Source: DRWZ01 sp964601505 (GTDB lineage: Bacteria > Calescibacteriota > Calescibacteriia > Calescibacteriales > Calescibacteriaceae). Taken from it: a stretch of DNA of 8,022 nt. Below the pieces are notes generated by a model. That model ran no database searches and had not been told where the DNA came from. It saw nothing but the letters and a program-made list of their open reading frames with translations. Shown one piece after another: positions 6,350 through 8,022 of this stretch (the first letter of the stretch is position 1; every line of letters starts with the position of its first letter). The position numbers were made by a program, and so were the translations under genes. Location: NCBI GenBank assembly GCA_964601505.1, contig CAZRNR010000073.1:1-8022 (forward strand), given 5' to 3'.

Positions 6350-7801
6350 TTACTGGATTATTTTTTCAATGCATAGTGAGATAAAAAGTATTCCGGTTTC
6401 ATCAAATGGTTTCCCTATTATCTGAACTCCGACAGGGAGATTTGTTTCACTTGCGAATCCTACAGGAGTAGATATAGCTGGAAGACCTGCAAGGCTTGTT
6501 GGTATTGTAAAGATATCGGAAAGATACATTTTTATTGGATCTTGAGTTTTTTCTCCTATTTTAAACGGTATCTCTGGTGAGACCGGGCCTAGTATGAAAT
6601 CAACCTTTTCAAAGGCTTTTCGGAAATTTTCTTTTAGAACGGTTATAGCTTTTTGAGCTTTTAGATAATATGCATCGTAGTATCCAGATGAGAGCACGAA
6701 AGTTCCAAGAAATATTCTTCGCTTAACCTCATCCCCAAATAGGTTTCTGGTTTTTTTATACATGGAGATGAGGTTTTCAGATTCAATTCTTACGCCGTAT
6801 TTTACACCATCATATCTTGCAAGGTTAGATGAGGCTTCCGCGGGAGCTAAAATGTAGTATATCGGAACAGAATACTTTACAGTAGGAAGAGAAATTTCTT
6901 CAATTTTGAAACCTATACTTTCTAATTTTTTTATTGCGTTATAAACTTTTTCTTTTACTCTGCCATCTACATCTTCAGTAAAAAACTCTTTTGGCATTCC
7001 AAGAATGAATTTAGCTTTTTTACCTGATTCAATTTCATTCCACATTTTTCTTATCTCTTTAAGATAGTCTGGAACTGGTATTGGAGCACTTGTAGAATCA
7101 TATTTGTCATATCCAGCTATATGATACAAAAGTGCCGCGCAATCTTCTGTGTATAAGGTCATAGGACCTATTCTGTCAAGAGAAGAAGCAAATGCTACAA
7201 GTCCAAATCTTGAAACTCTTCCATATGTAGGACAGAGTCCTACTATTCCGCAGAAGGAAGCTGGTTGTCTTATGGAGCCGCCCGTATCTGTTCCCAGAGA
7301 TATGAGAACTTGCTTGCTTCCCACGGCTGCTGCCGAGCCACCTGATGAACCTCCAGGAACACGAGTCAGATCGTATGGATTTTTTGTCGGGAAAAAAGCT
7401 GAATTTTCTGTCGATGAACCCATTGCAAACTCGTCAAGATTGGTCTTTCCTATTATTGGAATCCCGCATTCCTTTATTTTTTTCACAACCGTGGCATCAT
7501 ACGGAGGAATCCAGTTTTCTAGTATCTTTGAACCGCAAGTTGTCCTTATGCCTTCAGTTGCAATTATGTCTTTTATAGCTATTGGAACACCTACAAGATA
7601 GGAGTTCTCTAAATCTCCTTTGTTTACCCTATCTTGTATCTTTTCTATCTCCTTTTCGTCCTTTTGAACATAAAGAAATGCATTTATATCTTTATCCTTC
7701 TCGTTGATTTTATTTAGAAAATACTCCACAACTTCCCTGACTGAAACCTCTTTTCTCTTCACAAGCTCAGATATATCTATGGCCTTTTTATTATCAAACA
7801 C
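6350..7801 (-). CDS. gatA: Asp-tRNA(Asn)/Glu-tRNA(Gln) amidotransferase subunit A
   Basis: Amidase-signature subunit of the GatCAB complex, which releases ammonia from glutamine and passes it to GatB to convert Glu-tRNA(Gln) or Asp-tRNA(Asn) to the amidated form. The 483 residues match the usual length. The Ser-cisSer-Lys triad is visible: Lys77 in IAIKD, Ser152 in GGSSGGS (150-156) and Ser176 in DTGGSIRQPA (172-181). Further family blocks are YDATVV (101-106), GKTNLDEFAMGSS (118-130), SRFGLVAFASSLDRIGP (197-213) and the C-terminal PVGVQIIGKPF (456-466). The start is GTG at 7801: an in-frame TAA lies three codons upstream and no ATG precedes the conserved region. There is no clear Shine-Dalgarno. 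gatC and gatB are not adjacent on either side, so the subunits are encoded at separate loci or outside the window. A plain amidase is unlikely given these GatA-type blocks. Confidence 0.95.
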   Translation of the reverse strand: MFDNKKAIDISELVKRKEVSVREVVEYFLNKINEKDKDINAFLYVQKDEKEIEKIQDRVNKGDLENSYLVGVPIAIKDIIATEGIRTTCGSKILENWIPPYDATVVKKIKECGIPIIGKTNLDEFAMGSSTENSAFFPTKNPYDLTRVPGGSSGGSAAAVGSKQVLISLGTDTGGSIRQPASFCGIVGLCPTYGRVSRFGLVAFASSLDRIGPMTLYTEDCAALLYHIAGYDKYDSTSAPIPVPDYLKEIRKMWNEIESGKKAKFILGMPKEFFTEDVDGRVKEKVYNAIKKLESIGFKIEEISLPTVKYSVPIYYILAPAEASSNLARYDGVKYGVRIESENLISMYKKTRNLFGDEVKRRIFLGTFVLSSGYYDAYYLKAQKAITVLKENFRKAFEKVDFILGPVSPEIPFKIGEKTQDPIKMYLSDIFTIPTSLAGLPAISTPVGFASETNLPVGVQIIGKPFDETGILFISLCIEKIIQ

Positions 7802-7897
7802 GATTATTTATTTCATTTTTTAGATCAAGATTTTTATAAGTAAATTTTCGCTTTCTTTTGGTTTCTGTTCGATATAGTTTGTTGATAATGTTTGTTT

Positions 7898-7911
7898 TCT
7901 TCTATAGAAGA
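7898..7911. promoter_or_regulatory. 14-base perfect palindrome, possible operator
   Basis: TCTTCTATAGAAGA is fully self-complementary. It lies in the intergenic region between the start of gatA on the - strand and a + strand promoter at the right edge, where a dimeric regulator could act on either. No known operator was recognised, and no second copy was seen in the window. Confidence 0.3.
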
Positions 7912-7962
7912 TATTTCGGTTTTTAAAAATGACTCAATTCTTCAAAATAAAAGAAAGTACTG

Positions 7963-8001
7963 TAACCAAACGGCATTTTGTTTAGCTGCTACTTTGGGTT
8001 A
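7963..8001. repeat. Inverted repeat spanning the right-edge promoter
   Basis: TAACCAAA (7963-7970) and TTTGGGTTA (7993-8001) are complementary apart from one extra base, with 22 bases between them. The interval contains the candidate -35 box, and the right arm ends just before the -10 box, so it could be an operator or a chance pair. Confidence 0.25.
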
Positions 8002-8007
8002 TATAAT
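7978..8007 (+). promoter_or_regulatory. Candidate sigma-70-type promoter for a gene at the right edge
   Basis: TTGTTT (7978-7983), an 18-base spacer and a perfect TATAAT (8002-8007). An ATG at 8016-8018 (ATGAAAA to the window end) follows after 8 bases, so if it is a real start the transcript would be leaderless or nearly so. A second TATAAT at 8012-8017 overlaps that ATG and has no good -35. The downstream gene is outside the window. Confidence 0.45.
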
Positions 8008-8022
8008 TTTTTATAATGAAAA

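Noticed and set aside
7149..7601. 150-codon + strand frame opposite gatA
   Set aside because: It lies wholly within the highly conserved amidase core of gatA on the other strand, so it is a shadow.
7861..7885. GTTCGAT motif reminiscent of a tRNA T-loop
   Set aside because: No acceptor stem, D-arm or anticodon arm can be drawn around it.

Overview
This is an AT-rich bacterial chromosomal window (GC about one third by eye). Coding sequence favours AGA/AGG for arginine and ATA for isoleucine, a bias common in anaerobic or thermophilic deep-branching bacteria. gpsA, gatA and a chemoreceptor-type signalling protein establish Bacteria. I cannot name a phylum from the sequence alone.

Layout. Positions 1-60 look like the 3' end of an upstream + strand gene, followed by a 232-base non-coding stretch. 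A + strand run then holds gpsA (293-1288), a GT39/ArnT-like membrane glycosyltransferase 6 bases later (1295-2728), and an unrecognised 98-residue protein (2759-3055). That last gene meets a - strand gene tail to tail, with one base between the stop codons. The - strand block, read right to left, is gatA (7801-6350), a 622-base non-coding stretch, a 411-residue protein with two V4R-like halves (5727-4492), an 84-residue protein with the only textbook Shine-Dalgarno in the window (4457-4203), and a sensor-less, membrane-anchored MCP-like protein (4055-3057). The right edge (7802-8022) is a divergent intergenic region with a + strand promoter pointing at a gene that begins at or beyond the edge.

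How the genes may work together. gpsA supplies sn-glycerol-3-phosphate for lipid synthesis, and the adjacent polytopic transferase probably uses a lipid-linked sugar, so the + strand group is plausibly an envelope group. The V4R protein, the 84-residue protein and the MCP-like protein are consecutive on one strand. They could be a small ligand-sensing and signalling cassette; this is inference from order and family only.

The clearest non-genic find is in the gatA/V4R gap: a 144-bp element (5995-6138) with 17-bp perfect terminal inverted repeats, an imperfectly palindromic interior and an exact 9-bp flanking direct repeat (AAACTTTGG). It has the structure of a MITE. A pair of related stem-loop repeats sharing the left arm CTCTGTTGCA lies on either side of it.
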